The translations under genes and the position numbers were made by a program. From a virus, in the IMG/VR virus record IMGVR_UViG_3300043570_003087, positions 1-34,439 of that record: a stretch of DNA of 34,439 nucleotides. The stretch is one strand, 5' to 3'. Below the pieces are notes generated by a model that saw only the letters and a list, made by a program, of their open reading frames with translations, made no database searches and was not told the origin of the DNA. Shown here in pieces: positions 1 to 6,922 of the stretch. The first letter of the stretch is position 1; every line of letters begins with the position of its first letter.

Positions 1-3
1 CAT
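1..3 (-). CDS. Start codon of a leftward gene running out of the window
   Basis: Only the ATG (complement of CAT at 1-3) is inside the window, so nothing can be said of the product. The start is supported by an AAAGGA ribosome-binding sequence on the minus strand at 15-10, six bases before the ATG, and by a sigma70 promoter at 28-56 pointing the same way. The predicted transcript leader is about 20 nt. Confidence 0.55.
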
Positions 4-27
4 TACAGATCCTTTCTATATGTGTCA

Positions 28-56
28 AGTATAACACAATACTATTTAGCATGCAA
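28..56 (-). promoter_or_regulatory. Sigma70-type promoter, leftward
   Basis: On the minus strand, TTGCAT (56-51), a 17-bp spacer and TATACT (33-28) form a good -35/-10 pair. The spacer contains CTAAATA (49-43). The element is nearly the same as the promoter at 27748-27776: both read TTG(C/T)ATGCTAAATA and share a TTGTGTTATA block. It should drive the gene starting at base 3. Confidence 0.7.
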
Positions 57-119
57 CACAAAAAGGTGTGATTTACACAGGTTTTTTACCTGATTTGTCA
101 ATTCTGGCAAAATTACCTG
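57..119. promoter_or_regulatory. Operator-like repeats between divergent promoters
   Basis: The 63 bp between the two divergent promoters hold small repeats: TTACCTG twice as a direct repeat (86-92 and 113-119, the second abutting the -35 box of the rightward promoter), the inverted repeat CAGGT/ACCTG around five T (78-92), and GTGT/ACAC (66-78). Such an arrangement could bind a repressor acting on both promoters. No protein partner can be named, and the repeats are short enough to be chance. Confidence 0.3.
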
Positions 120-148
120 TTTACAACCAGTTTTCTCCTGTGTATAAT
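120..148 (+). promoter_or_regulatory. Strong sigma70-type promoter, rightward
   Basis: TTTACA (120-125), a 17-bp spacer and a perfect TATAAT (143-148) form a near-consensus promoter. The expected start at about 155-156 coincides with the first base of the 15-bp closing stem of the RNA at 156-289. The -10 box runs into AATAAATAC, which resembles the late-promoter heptamer seen elsewhere in the window. Confidence 0.8.
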
Positions 149-155
149 AAATACT

Positions 156-289
156 GTGCAGGCGAGCCAGACTCCAGCAACAGCAGGAGTTAAACGCAGA
201 GTGAGACAGGCACTCCACTCAAAGTCATATTTGAGTCCTCTGATCCTTTTTCGATGAGCCACCTGTCCTGGCTCGCTTGCACTTTTTTT
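156..289 (+). ncRNA. Compact structured RNA with terminator-like end
   Basis: A 134-nt element closed by a 15-bp stem, GTGCAGGCGAGCCAG (156-170) with CTGGCTCGCTTGCAC (268-282), perfect but for one G-U pair and followed by seven T (283-289). Inside are hairpins ACTCC/GGAGT (171-175/186-190), GAGTG/CACTC (199-203/211-215), ACTCAAA/TTTGAGT (217-223/230-236) and a weaker bulged one (238-245/253-258). The loop of the second hairpin, GACAGG (205-210), is complementary to CCTGTC (262-267), allowing a pseudoknot. It has its own promoter ending at 148. It may be a free phage small RNA, or a leader whose closing stem ends transcription just before the acetyltransferase gene at 292. I do not recognise it as a known RNA family. 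Confidence 0.7.
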
Positions 290-291
290 AT

Positions 292-780
292 ATGACACAA
301 GAATGGACTTGGCGTAGAGCCACCGGGCAGGATGTTGCGGACATTGTCACAATGGCTGAACGAGATTTCCAAACCGAAATAGATGGTGTGTTTCGAGCCG
401 ATCCTGTTGCGTATGCTCGCAATGTGACCACAGCAGTGGTCCAGCAGTTTTATATCCCCCATCAAGAACTACTCATGGTCGCCCGCAATCAGCACGACCA
501 ATTGCTGGCCTACGTCTGGGTGGTTCGGGAAACAGCACCGTGGAGTGATGAGGTCATGGCTGCCACTCGTATGGTGCATGTGGATTTGGCATTGTCCACA
601 AGACACAGAATAAGATTAGTGCAACAGATGATTGGCCTTTGGGAAGTCTGGGCCAGAGAAAGTGGTATTGCAATTGTGTGCTCTACCACCATGCGTAGAG
701 ACACAGCAGGCTTCCTACGCATACATGCCGCCGCTGGTTATGATGTGCGTGGATCAATTGCCTATCGGCGATTGGCGTGA
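292..780 (+). CDS. GNAT-like N-acetyltransferase
   Basis: This 162-aa protein looks like a single-domain GCN5-related acetyltransferase, which transfers an acetyl group from acetyl-CoA to an amine; its substrate is unknown. The first segment (WTWRRATGQDVADIVTMA) matches the usual first strand and helix. The middle (MVHVDLALSTRHRIRLVQQM) fits the strand and cofactor-loop helix, though the classical Q/RxxGxG/A loop is degenerate. The C-terminal stretch (GFLRIHAAAGYDVRGSIAYR) fits the last strands. ATG 292 is preferred over the TTG at 277, which lies inside the RNA stem. No ribosome-binding site is visible; a T-rich tract directly precedes the ATG. It is one of the few rightward genes, monocistronic, with a terminator after it. 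It could modify a host protein or small molecule; the assignment rests on fold-like pattern only. Confidence 0.65.
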   Translation: MTQEWTWRRATGQDVADIVTMAERDFQTEIDGVFRADPVAYARNVTTAVVQQFYIPHQELLMVARNQHDQLLAYVWVVRETAPWSDEVMAATRMVHVDLALSTRHRIRLVQQMIGLWEVWARESGIAIVCSTTMRRDTAGFLRIHAAAGYDVRGSIAYRRLA

Positions 781-783
781 CCA

Positions 784-790
784 CTAAATA
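784..790 (+). promoter_or_regulatory. CTAAATA motif, rightward copy
   Basis: This is the only plus-strand copy of the CTAAATA heptamer found elsewhere at minus-strand gene junctions. It lies four bases after the acetyltransferase stop. If active, a transcript of about 70 nt would start near 797 and end at the terminator at 841-865, with no reading frame of note. Confidence 0.35.
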
Positions 791-810
791 TTTGTCTATT
801 AGCATAGGCA

Positions 811-865
811 CTGGATTTACTTGCAGAATCCAGGTAAACTAACCCACAATTCCGTGGGTTTTTTT
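811..865 (+). terminator. Tandem hairpins with intrinsic terminator
   Basis: A 7-bp hairpin CTGGATT/AATCCAG (811-817/827-833) is followed by AACCCAC/GTGGGTT (841-847/854-860) and a run of T to 865. The second is a standard rho-independent terminator for the rightward acetyltransferase transcript. The first hairpin is not needed for termination and may belong to a small RNA. Confidence 0.7.
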
Positions 866-1002
866 ATGATTGAGATTTAAGGCCTTGATCTTGCGGTGTT
901 AGCACGAACCAGGGTAGCCACTGGGTGCTGGTCATGCAATTCACGATGTAAACCACAGCACTGCGGTGCCGCTGTGCAGGGTTTTTTAGAGGTTTTTAGT
1001 GA
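866..1002. other. Convergent intergenic region with hairpins
   Basis: No gene is visible in these 137 bases between converging transcripts. Two hairpins can be drawn: AGCAC plus CCAG pairing with CTGG plus GTGCT (901-929, three-base bulge), and CACAGC/GCTGTG (954-959/971-976) followed five bases later by TTTTTT (982-987), which is terminator-like for rightward transcription. No good terminator for the leftward Dps transcript is seen. Confidence 0.35.
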
Positions 1003-1440
1003 TCAGTCCAGGGTGCTGTTCAGCATCCAGATGCTCTTGGCAATGTCCAAGATCTGATCCTGTGCATAGTTGCTTATTTCGGCGTGATTCTCGAGATCAG
1101 CCACTGCCATAAGTGATTCATAACAGTCTTTGAGTAGTTCCAGGTCTTCTCTAACCAGTTCAAGTAGTTCATCTGCGGTTCCTTCTATTGGTTCATCTGA
1201 TATCACTGAACCATCCATGATGTCTGTTAAACAGTGTGGCATAAACACCTGCAAGGTGCGTAGCAGTTCTGCTATCTGGTCAATCTGTGCCTGCCGGCGT
1301 TCATAAATCCCGCCCAACATTTTATGATCGCTGCGGAACGTTCTCCCGACCAGATTTACGTGTGCCACGTGGCTGCGATAGTAAGTGACAAAGTTGTCAC
1401 AGAATACCTGTGTTAGTTGTTGTTCAAGAGTTGTGGTCAT
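1003..1440 (-). CDS. dps: Dps-like mini-ferritin (DNA protection protein)
   Basis: The 145-aa protein matches the Dps family, which forms 12-subunit cages that oxidise ferrous iron with peroxide and shield DNA. Dps ligands are recognisable: H27 in SHVAHVN, H39 in DHKML, and D54 and E58 in IDQIAE. The position of the usual Asp four residues after the second His (Asp67 of the E. coli protein) is Gly43, so one iron ligand is missing. The tryptophan of the common AHWN motif is Val28. Length is a little below the usual 155-170 aa. It is the last gene of the leftward structural block. No ribosome-binding site precedes the ATG; TTAAATA ends five bases before it. Dps-like genes are known in some tailed phages; a role in guarding phage or host DNA from oxidative damage is inferred. 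Confidence 0.8.
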   Translation of the reverse strand: MTTTLEQQLTQVFCDNFVTYYRSHVAHVNLVGRTFRSDHKMLGGIYERRQAQIDQIAELLRTLQVFMPHCLTDIMDGSVISDEPIEGTADELLELVREDLELLKDCYESLMAVADLENHAEISNYAQDQILDIAKSIWMLNSTLD

Positions 1441-1445
1441 AATAT

Positions 1446-1452
1446 TATTTAA
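1446..1452 (-). promoter_or_regulatory. TTAAATA variant of the late-promoter motif
   Basis: TTAAATA lies five bases before the ATG of the Dps gene, the same spacing as CTAAATA before the genes starting at 31934 and, within a base, 20092 and 32314. Its TAA is the stop codon of the gene at 1449-3839, as also happens at 31940 and 30623. Confidence 0.3.
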
Positions 1453-3839
1453 TCTTTCTTGAGTTTATTACGCTGTTTAGAGGTCAATGTGCCGTTTAGA
1501 TCATATGTTTTGATCAGCACTGGTGATTTTGGATTGCTGTTGTCAAACACTTTGATATATTCAGGATTATTTTCACGTGCTGACAAATCTGTAATTTCTA
1601 CTTTAATAGGCTTGCCAGAACTTTTTTCAGTGCCAAATAAAGTATTGCTGTGGTCAGGACGATCAATTCTATGAGTCAATGCTAAATCAGCATCAGGCTT
1701 GAAGTTTATAGATCGATTGACATTTTCAGTTATTATTCCTGTAGACGTTTTGTATTTGATAGTTGCTGGCTCACCGCTGTCTAATGCTGCCTGCACAGCC
1801 GCACGTCCTTCAGTTGCTTTAAGCACGCCTTTTGGAACTGGGAATTCCATTGAATCTACCTTGGTCCAATTATTGCCAGTGCCTTGTTTATACAACACAC
1901 CATCGCCTGTTTCAGGTTCAACATATTTGTAAACAGGACTATTTTTAGTTGTTTTGGCAGTGTAATATTCTGTAAATGCAACATCAGTCCCATCTGGATT
2001 CCAATGTTCAACAGATTTTTCCCATGTAGTATTTTTAGGTAATACTCCACGCATGTCGCTGGGCATAGTGTCAGGAGAATTGCCAGGCTCAGTTCTTGTT
2101 TTATTTTTTATATCATGAACAATACCAAACTCTTTGGCACCTTCAACATCCTTGGCTAACTCATTAAAGGAAATTCTTTTTTCAGTTGGTGTCATAGTTG
2201 ATTTTACAACAGGTGCTGGTGTAGTAGCAACTGTTTTGGCTGCTGTTTCAGCACGAGTCTGTGCGGCTTTTTCCACAGGTGGTTTTGCGTTGTAAGCATC
2301 AACTGCTGCTTGTTGTTCAGCAGTCATTGGTGTCAACCGGCCACGTAATGTATCCAGTGTGTTGACTGGTGCTGCTGGTGCCGGTGCGGCTGTGGGCATA
2401 GCAGTGGGTGCTACCGGAGCCACAGGTGCTTCTACACGTGGTGGTGTATAGCCACCGGCTGCAGCAGCACGAGATTGTAGTGCTGCTACACGAGCAGCCT
2501 TTTCTGTTTCGCCACGAGCACGTATCTGAGCCTGCACAGTGTCAAGTGCTGCCTGTCGTGCAGGATCTAAACCAGGTTGTATTCGAGCCGCTGCCATCTG
2601 TTGCGGTGTTTGACTAATGCTTGTAGATGCTGCAGGAGCAGTGGCCGCAGGCATTGGCGGATATTTTGTATTCAATGCTGCTTGACCTGCCGCTGCTAAA
2701 TCAGCACTGGCACCGCCTGCACCTGTATACATGGTTGGTGGAGCCACAGGCCCTGCTGCTGTGGGAGTATAACCCAATCTTGGTTGTGTAGGTTGCAGTG
2801 CTGCCTGTGCCTGCGCAGCACCCACTTGATTGGTAAAGCCTGGTGCAAATCCAGTTTTGTTACCAAGATATCTTGCACCTAATTCACCAACACCCTGGGC
2901 CAGAGTCTTGAACGGAATGCCTGTCAAGGCTGTGAGACCAATTTCGCCCATGGCCTGTAAGGGATTAGTTCTGACACCACGACCCACACGCTCACCAAAC
3001 GCCTGCATGCCTTGACCCTGTAATGGCACCAATGTTTCGCCTGCTGTAGTTTTTGGACTGATTGCCTGTGCTAATTGTCCTGTGCGACCACCAACCAACT
3101 CACTTGTGGGTCTGGCTTGGCTTTCCAGTTGTGATAGTGTTTGGCGTGGCACACCAGGCAATTCGCCCATAAAACGCTGTGCTGCTGCCGGAGGTGTGTA
3201 GGTATCACGCAACGGAACCATGGCTGATGTTGCTGGATTGTATTGTTTATTGGCCAAACCTTCAACCAAACCTTTGCCAAACTGCAATGGTGCGCTGACT
3301 GGTGCTTTTGCTGCACCAGTAACATAAGGTTCTGCTGCATACATGGCTTGTCCCACTGCTTGTCCTGCACGATTCACATAAGGCTGTGCTTTTGCTCCGG
3401 CCAACAACATGCCACTGCCCAACATATTTTCCACATCAGATCCAGGCAAGCCTGTGGCCGTGCTGATAGGTTTTGCAACTGCTTGCACACCTTCGCCCAC
3501 AGCACCCATTGCTTTGCGGCTGAGTTCGCGTTGATATGCAGGATCTTGTGTGATGCCAAATGCTGTGCCAATGACATCCTTTGGTGAAGTTGTTTCTGCT
3601 GTGGCCTGTTCAGGCGTGCGACCAAACGCACGTGCCATGGGATATGCTGCATAATCCAACGCACCAGTTACTGCGTTCAATGCTGTGTCTGCCAAACTGG
3701 CAGCACTTTTGCCAAAATCTTTGGCATAGTCCGCAGCACCTTTTTCAGGTCCAATGTGTGCTAAGATTTTACGCTTGGCTTCTTCAGGATCTGTGGTTTC
3801 AATGTCGTATTGAACACCCTTGTAATCGTAGATTGGCAT
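1449..3839 (-). CDS. Large internal virion / ejection protein
   Basis: A 796-aa protein rich in Ala, Pro, Gln and Thr. The first 30 residues (MPIYDYKGVQYDIETTDPEE onward) resemble a short N-terminal module often seen on large phage virion proteins. Residues about 35-330 are alpha-helical, Gly/Ala-rich segments; about 350-550 are Pro/Ala-rich and low in complexity; the C-terminal 230 residues are more polar and end in a Lys-rich tail. No enzyme motif is seen. It follows the transglycosylase gene by one base and has no clear ribosome-binding site, so coupled translation is likely. Position and composition fit a protein packed in the capsid and ejected with the DNA; exact function unknown. Confidence 0.6.
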   Translation of the reverse strand: MPIYDYKGVQYDIETTDPEEAKRKILAHIGPEKGAADYAKDFGKSAASLADTALNAVTGALDYAAYPMARAFGRTPEQATAETTSPKDVIGTAFGITQDPAYQRELSRKAMGAVGEGVQAVAKPISTATGLPGSDVENMLGSGMLLAGAKAQPYVNRAGQAVGQAMYAAEPYVTGAAKAPVSAPLQFGKGLVEGLANKQYNPATSAMVPLRDTYTPPAAAQRFMGELPGVPRQTLSQLESQARPTSELVGGRTGQLAQAISPKTTAGETLVPLQGQGMQAFGERVGRGVRTNPLQAMGEIGLTALTGIPFKTLAQGVGELGARYLGNKTGFAPGFTNQVGAAQAQAALQPTQPRLGYTPTAAGPVAPPTMYTGAGGASADLAAAGQAALNTKYPPMPAATAPAASTSISQTPQQMAAARIQPGLDPARQAALDTVQAQIRARGETEKAARVAALQSRAAAAGGYTPPRVEAPVAPVAPTAMPTAAPAPAAPVNTLDTLRGRLTPMTAEQQAAVDAYNAKPPVEKAAQTRAETAAKTVATTPAPVVKSTMTPTEKRISFNELAKDVEGAKEFGIVHDIKNKTRTEPGNSPDTMPSDMRGVLPKNTTWEKSVEHWNPDGTDVAFTEYYTAKTTKNSPVYKYVEPETGDGVLYKQGTGNNWTKVDSMEFPVPKGVLKATEGRAAVQAALDSGEPATIKYKTSTGIITENVNRSINFKPDADLALTHRIDRPDHSNTLFGTEKSSGKPIKVEITDLSARENNPEYIKVFDNSNPKSPVLIKTYDLNGTLTSKQRNKLKKD

Positions 3840-3840
3840 G

Positions 3841-6096
3841 TTATTTTAATTTGATAGGATTACCAGCAGTGCCAGGCACGCCACTACCTGCAGCAGGTGC
3901 CACTCCTGCTGAACCACCTGTGCTGGCTTGAGTGCCAGCATAGCCCAGTCTACGTTTTAGATCTTCGCTGCGACTCTGTATCCAGTCTCTGACAAATGCA
4001 GGATCACTACTGCCATCAGGTTTGTATCGTGTCCAGAATTCCAAATCCACTGTGCTGGGATTTGATCCCAGGGCTTTTAGGCCATCTGCTGCCAGTTTGT
4101 TCACTGTGTCCAAAATAGTTTTTGTATTTTTAGCATCAGTGGTTTCAAACTGTGCACCAATTGCCTGTGCAATAGGACCGCGTCCAACAGCCGCACTCAA
4201 AGCACTGCCAACATTGTGTTCACCAGAATCCAGCAGACCAGTGATTTTGTCAATGCTTTTCAGCATGTTCTGTGTGTCAGCACTGGCAGCAACCTGTTTG
4301 GCTGCTTCTGTTACAATTTCTTTTTGTCCGGCTTGTGCTGCTTTTAGGTTGCCAATGGGTTCGCGTAGATCAACACCACCTGCACCTTTGGCACCACCTG
4401 GAGCACCACCACCAGCAGCAGGAGCACCACCACCAGCAGCAGGAGCACCACCACCTGGCACAGTTGTGCCCATGCCATACAATTGCAGGAATTCTTGACG
4501 ATTTTCTGGAGTTTGTGGTCCTTTGATTTCTTCAAAAGATTTCAGTGCATCCAGCACATTGCCACCGTGTTTCTTCTTGAGATCAATAATGAGGCTGTAA
4601 TCTGCTTTGGTAGCAGCAGCAGATATTGACACAGGATTCCAAGCACCGTTGTATTCGTAGAACTTGCCACCAGATTCAACTCTGGTGGTTGGTTGATTCT
4701 GTGCGTTGTATGTGGTGACCACACGCCCTTTGATCTTTTTACCATCAATAGTGGCTTCAACGTCTTGTGTAGACACATCTGGTTTGACCTTGCTGGCTCC
4801 GCCACCCATGGACATGACCAATTCTTTGGCTGTGAGTGCTCGACCAGTTTCAGGACTGTAACCTTCGATAGGTGTGCCGTTGGCAGCCACTTTGACCATC
4901 ACAGGTTTGCCGTCCAATGTAAATGATTGTTCTCGACCAATACCCAGTTTGGCTGCTTCTGCCATGGCTGAATTTTCCATGCCCAATAGCCCAAACAGCA
5001 CTGCTTTGACATAACTGCCACCAGTAGTTTTTTCACGCAGAGCACGTGCTATTTCAGTTTCTGTCATTGTGGGCAGTTTTTCTTTGGCAGTGTTCAAGCC
5101 CTGTTCTTGTGTGAGTAATTCTTGAGCCCGCACACGAGCACGTTTTTGTAAATTATCAGGCACAGTGGCATCATAACCAAAATTGATTAGATCTTTGGGA
5201 TTGTCTTGCAGGTTCAGATACTGCTGGAATGGATCAGGTGGCAAGTTCAGTGCAGGTGCTTGACGCTGTTCGTATTGTGCAACTTGATTGTTGATCACGC
5301 TGTCTGGTGGTGGCATTGCAACAGGAGCAGTAGGAGCAACAGGAACAGTAGGACGCATCATTCGGTCGTCACGTGCGTTTTGTCCTGGTGGCATAGCAGT
5401 AGGCACAGTGCCAGCCTGTGCTGAAGGAATTATATTGCTAACTGCTTGTCCAATTTTTTGCAAATAGCCTTGTGTTTCACGTGGCAGTTGTGCCACATTC
5501 ATTTGTCCTTGATTGGCCTGTATGTTTTGTTGCACACGTCCAGGTCCTGCATTGTAAGCAGCAGCGGCTTTTTGTGTGTCGCCACCAAACTTTTGCAGCA
5601 TGGCTTGATAGTATTCTTGACCCACACGATTGTATTCTTCAGGAGTTTGTGCTTGTGCAGGACGAATGCCATAGCCAGGGTTAGCCGCTGTTGCAGGCAT
5701 AACTTGATTGCGATACATTGCACCTGCAGGACTGGTAATAGGCCGACCTTGAGCATCAAAGTCTCTGTTACCACTTTCCACTTGTTGCATACGCTTAAAC
5801 ACGTCTTCTGGATTTACAGGACCAGACACAGTGGGTGTGTTGGGATTCATTGGACTCAGTGCTTCAGGCGTGCCTCGAATGGTCATTTCTTTTGTGCCAT
5901 CAGGATTATAAGTCACTGTTTGTTTTACAGGTTGTTGTGCAGCCGCCTGTGCTTGTGTTCGTGCAGCCGCCTGTGCTTGTGCTTGGCCATCTGCTTGGGC
6001 TCGGGCTGCTGCTTCTTGTGCTTCGCGTTGACGTCGTTCTTCATCCGACTCGTATTGGCCTATTACATTGCCCATTTCATCGTATTGGTATGCCAT
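3841..6096 (-). CDS. Internal virion protein with lytic transglycosylase domain
   Basis: A 751-aa protein with an SLT-type lytic transglycosylase domain at about residues 95-215. The catalytic Glu is E107 in QQVESGNRDF; GAMYRNQVMPATA and AAAYNAGPGRV are the family's other hallmarks. The domain cuts peptidoglycan glycan strands, letting the DNA pass the cell wall, as the N-terminal domain of T7 gp16 does. Residues 15-60 are charged then Gln/Ala-rich; residues about 545-575 hold a Gly-Gly-Gly-Ala-Pro repeat. The rest looks helical and fits an ejection protein. It starts three bases after the stop of the gene at 6100-6861. Confidence 0.85.
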   Translation of the reverse strand: MAYQYDEMGNVIGQYESDEERRQREAQEAAARAQADGQAQAQAAARTQAQAAAQQPVKQTVTYNPDGTKEMTIRGTPEALSPMNPNTPTVSGPVNPEDVFKRMQQVESGNRDFDAQGRPITSPAGAMYRNQVMPATAANPGYGIRPAQAQTPEEYNRVGQEYYQAMLQKFGGDTQKAAAAYNAGPGRVQQNIQANQGQMNVAQLPRETQGYLQKIGQAVSNIIPSAQAGTVPTAMPPGQNARDDRMMRPTVPVAPTAPVAMPPPDSVINNQVAQYEQRQAPALNLPPDPFQQYLNLQDNPKDLINFGYDATVPDNLQKRARVRAQELLTQEQGLNTAKEKLPTMTETEIARALREKTTGGSYVKAVLFGLLGMENSAMAEAAKLGIGREQSFTLDGKPVMVKVAANGTPIEGYSPETGRALTAKELVMSMGGGASKVKPDVSTQDVEATIDGKKIKGRVVTTYNAQNQPTTRVESGGKFYEYNGAWNPVSISAAATKADYSLIIDLKKKHGGNVLDALKSFEEIKGPQTPENRQEFLQLYGMGTTVPGGGAPAAGGGAPAAGGGAPGGAKGAGGVDLREPIGNLKAAQAGQKEIVTEAAKQVAASADTQNMLKSIDKITGLLDSGEHNVGSALSAAVGRGPIAQAIGAQFETTDAKNTKTILDTVNKLAADGLKALGSNPSTVDLEFWTRYKPDGSSDPAFVRDWIQSRSEDLKRRLGYAGTQASTGGSAGVAPAAGSGVPGTAGNPIKLK
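4400..4455. repeat. 21-bp tandem repeat inside the transglycosylase gene
   Basis: Two full copies (4400-4420, 4421-4441) and one partial copy (4442-4455) of a 21-bp unit beginning GGAGCACCACCACC encode the GGGAPAA repeat of the virion protein. The repeat keeps the frame and probably varies by slippage. Confidence 0.85.
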
Positions 6097-6099
6097 TGG

Positions 6100-6861
6100 T
6101 TACAGTCCTGGAATTTTGATGCCGCCGCCGCCAATTGGCGTTGAACCATAACTGCCACCAAAGCCAAATTGTGTGCCACTGGTTACTGTGCCTTGTGTGC
6201 CACGGAAGTCCGGTGTGTAACTTGCAGCCGGTGTGCCAAATATCACTGAAGCATATTGATTGTATAACTGTTGCGGTGTCATTGCGGCTGATACCTGCTG
6301 TCCAGCAGCACCCAGAGCCTGTCCAATACCACCTTGACCCAATTGACTCAACTGACTGGCAGCACCCATTCGCTGAGCAGCAATTTGACTCTGTATGTCT
6401 GCGGCTGTTTTGGTTTGTAGTGCTTGATTCTGTCCAGCCAATTGACGATCTGCTAATGCCTGGCGGGCTGAGCCCAGATTGCCTGTGCCACCAAACTGTG
6501 CATTTTGACCAGCAAGATTCTGTTGATATTGTGCCTGTGCCGGAGCCATTGCTGACATAACTTGATTGCGTTCATAGTCCGGAGAGAACAGGCTTTGCAG
6601 ACCAGTGATGCCAGAACGCAAGGCTGATTCGCCTGTTGAGCCCAGTGTCTGTTGTGCCTGTGACGCAGTGCCACCCAGGTTCTGTGCGGCTGTGAGCACT
6701 CCACCAGCATTTTGATTGTAGATGTCTTTGGCACCTTGCACACCAGACTGATAGGTTGGGATAATAGTCCCAGTCAACATGTTGGTCTGTGCTGATATAG
6801 CGTCTTTTTGTTCTTGTGTTAGAACCGGGGCCGATGACCCACTTGATTTTCCGAAACTCAT
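6100..6861 (-). CDS. Small internal virion / DNA transfer-like protein
   Basis: A 253-aa Gln/Ala/Gly-rich protein. Residues 15-200 look like long helices with many Ala and Gln. The C-terminal 45 residues are Gly/aromatic-rich (GTQFGFGGSYGSTPIGGGG), a tail often found on phage DNA-transfer proteins. It carries a clear AGAAGGAAA ribosome-binding site and has CTAAATA 23 bases upstream, so it heads a late sub-operon with the two large ejection proteins. Function is inferred from position and composition. Confidence 0.55.
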   Translation of the reverse strand: MSFGKSSGSSAPVLTQEQKDAISAQTNMLTGTIIPTYQSGVQGAKDIYNQNAGGVLTAAQNLGGTASQAQQTLGSTGESALRSGITGLQSLFSPDYERNQVMSAMAPAQAQYQQNLAGQNAQFGGTGNLGSARQALADRQLAGQNQALQTKTAADIQSQIAAQRMGAASQLSQLGQGGIGQALGAAGQQVSAAMTPQQLYNQYASVIFGTPAASYTPDFRGTQGTVTSGTQFGFGGSYGSTPIGGGGIKIPGL

Positions 6862-6883
6862 TGTGTGTTTCCTTCTAATGTGA

Positions 6884-6890
6884 TATTTAG
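6884..6890 (-). promoter_or_regulatory. CTAAATA late-promoter-like motif
   Basis: CACTAAATATCAC stands 22 bases before the ATG at 6861, with a ribosome-binding site in between. A related CTAAATG lies about 20 bases further upstream. It would start transcription of the three-gene ejection block. Confidence 0.5.
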
Positions 6891-6922
6891 TGCAAATGTG
6901 ATTTTAAGCATTTAGTTGTTCC

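Noticed and set aside
1-1002. Possible tRNA or tmRNA in the hairpin-rich left end
   Set aside because: No acceptor CCA, no T-arm consensus and no cloverleaf spacing could be found on either strand.
5446-6144. A 232-codon rightward open frame opposite the transglycosylase gene
   Set aside because: It is the antisense of a well-supported gene and its product is a Cys/Leu/His-rich string typical of shadow frames.
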